NCBI GenBank assembly: GCA_035471805.1
Contig: DATIPS010000057.1
Location: 1 to 64,000, forward strand
Direction: 5' to 3'
Origin: Acidimicrobiia bacterium
GTDB taxonomy: Bacteria > Actinomycetota > Acidimicrobiia > Spongiisociales > JAHEDJ01
DNA: 64,000 nucleotides
In this document: positions 63,444 to 64,000 of the stretch, piece by piece
Layout of the letters: every line of letters begins with the position of its first letter
Position numbering within the stretch: the stretch's first letter is position 1
The notes under the pieces: model-generated
Databases searched by the model: none
What the model was told of the DNA's origin: nothing
The model's input: the letters and a program-made list of their open reading frames with translations, nothing else
Made by a program: the position numbers and the translations under genes

Positions 63444-64000
63444 ATGATCGATCTGACGACGACCCTTGGACCGTTGGAACTCCGCACACCGTTGATCGGA
63501 GCGGCCGGCACCGTCGGCTCGGTTGTCGACTTCAGCGGTGTCGCCGACCTCTCGATGTATGGAGCCGCAGTGGCCAAATCGGTGAGCGAGGACCCGTGGC
63601 CGGGCCGGCCCGCTCCTCGACTGGCTCCATCCGGGTCCGGCATGCTCAACAGCATCGGAATCCAGAATCCCGGGATCGCGGCATGGGTCGAGGAGTTCGG
63701 GCCGCAACTGAGCAGTCTGGGAGCACCGGTGTGGGGCTCGGCGGTCGGCAAGAACCCGGCGGAATTCGCCCGCGTGGCCGGCAAGCTCGAACAAGCAGGA
63801 GTCCAGGCGATCGAGGTCAACCTCTCCTGCCCGAATCTCGAGGGTCACGGTATGTTCGCACTGGAGGCCACAGCCACCCATGACGTCGTTTCGAAGGTGC
63901 GGCAGGCGGTCGATATCCCGATCGGGGCAAAACTGTCCCCGAATTCTGAGGACATCTCGGCCATCGGTCGTGCGGCGGTCGAGGCCGGGGCGGATTGGCT
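63444..64000 (+). CDS. pyrD: Dihydroorotate dehydrogenase, partial (cut by window end)
   Basis: The first 185 residues of a class 1 (PyrD-B-like) FMN enzyme oxidising dihydroorotate to orotate. 'LIGAAGTVGSVVDFSGVADL' at the start, 'SGSGMLNSIGIQNPGIAAWV', 'AIEVNLSCPNLEGHGMFA' and 'IPIGAKLSPNSEDISAIGRA' are present. The last two are the substrate/FMN segments of class 1B. pyrK is not immediately upstream. The 184-bp gap after pyrC has an open frame ending in an ATGA overlap with pyrD but no recognisable protein, and I see no clear promoter. Confidence 0.9.
   Translation, partial: MIDLTTTLGPLELRTPLIGAAGTVGSVVDFSGVADLSMYGAAVAKSVSEDPWPGRPAPRLAPSGSGMLNSIGIQNPGIAAWVEEFGPQLSSLGAPVWGSAVGKNPAEFARVAGKLEQAGVQAIEVNLSCPNLEGHGMFALEATATHDVVSKVRQAVDIPIGAKLSPNSEDISAIGRAAVEAGADW

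Noticed and set aside
62216-63820. A 534-codon minus-strand frame across pyrC and pyrD
   Set aside because: Shadow of pyrC/pyrD; composition Arg/Pro/Ser-rich, no motifs.

Overview
The window is a 64 kb chromosomal stretch of a high-GC bacterium, almost certainly an actinobacterium. The lineage evidence is a mycothiol synthase (mshD), a pgsA-patA-pimA block for phosphatidylinositol mannosides, a Rel/HisS/AspS/AlaS gene order that (from memory) parallels the thrS-to-nusB region of Mycobacterium tuberculosis, frequent GTG starts, ATGA/GTGA stop-start overlaps, and TANNNT boxes placed directly before start codons. A complete type IV pilus (T4P) locus and Thr-rich secreted linkers point to a deep-branching class such as Acidimicrobiia or a relative rather than to mycobacteria. 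That placement is inference. I saw no rRNA, tRNA, insertion sequence, prophage or CRISPR array.

Region 1 (about 1-13.3 kb) is mixed housekeeping and accessory: an SRPBCC protein, a rhodanese, an alpha/beta-hydrolase lipoprotein, a membrane protein, the Kup potassium transporter, an RsmC-like methyltransferase, Maf, a patatin-like protein, MshD, a zinc-ribbon membrane protein, an APH-fold protein and thrS. Region 2 (13.3-22.7 kb) holds gltA and an EF-G-like GTPase on the minus strand, then the pgsA-patA-pimA lipid block, a DUF3048 protein, PLP synthase (pdxS-pdxT) and yebC. Region 3 (22.7-32.7 kb) is ruvCAB, queA-tgt, yajC-secD-secF, apt and rel. Region 4 (32.7-47 kb) carries three pilin-like genes, a metallo-beta-lactamase-fold hydrolase, hisS, aspS, rarA, a 55-residue membrane protein, alaS, ruvX, mltG and aroE.

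Region 5 (47-58.1 kb) is the T4P locus: a DUF4388 protein, PilB, a PilT with an extra N-terminal MshEN-like domain, PilC, two tandem major-type pilins, the prepilin peptidase PilD, and PilM-N-O plus a PilP/GspC-like protein. No secretin gene is present, as expected for a monoderm. The locus lies between aroE and aroC-aroK-aroB. Region 6 (58.1-64 kb) is aroC-aroK-aroB, efp, nusB, a pyrimidine leader, pyrC and a pyrD cut by the window end.

The most interesting items are: (i) the leader before pyrC, where a PyrR-type RNA hairpin covers the ribosome-binding site of a 19-codon ORF that itself overlaps an intrinsic terminator; (ii) the MshEN-PilT fusion; (iii) phase-locked 7-nt repeats in two intergenic gaps of the pilus/shikimate region; (iv) a recurring leaderless-promoter layout; and (v) isolated operator-like palindromes upstream of kup and ruvCAB.
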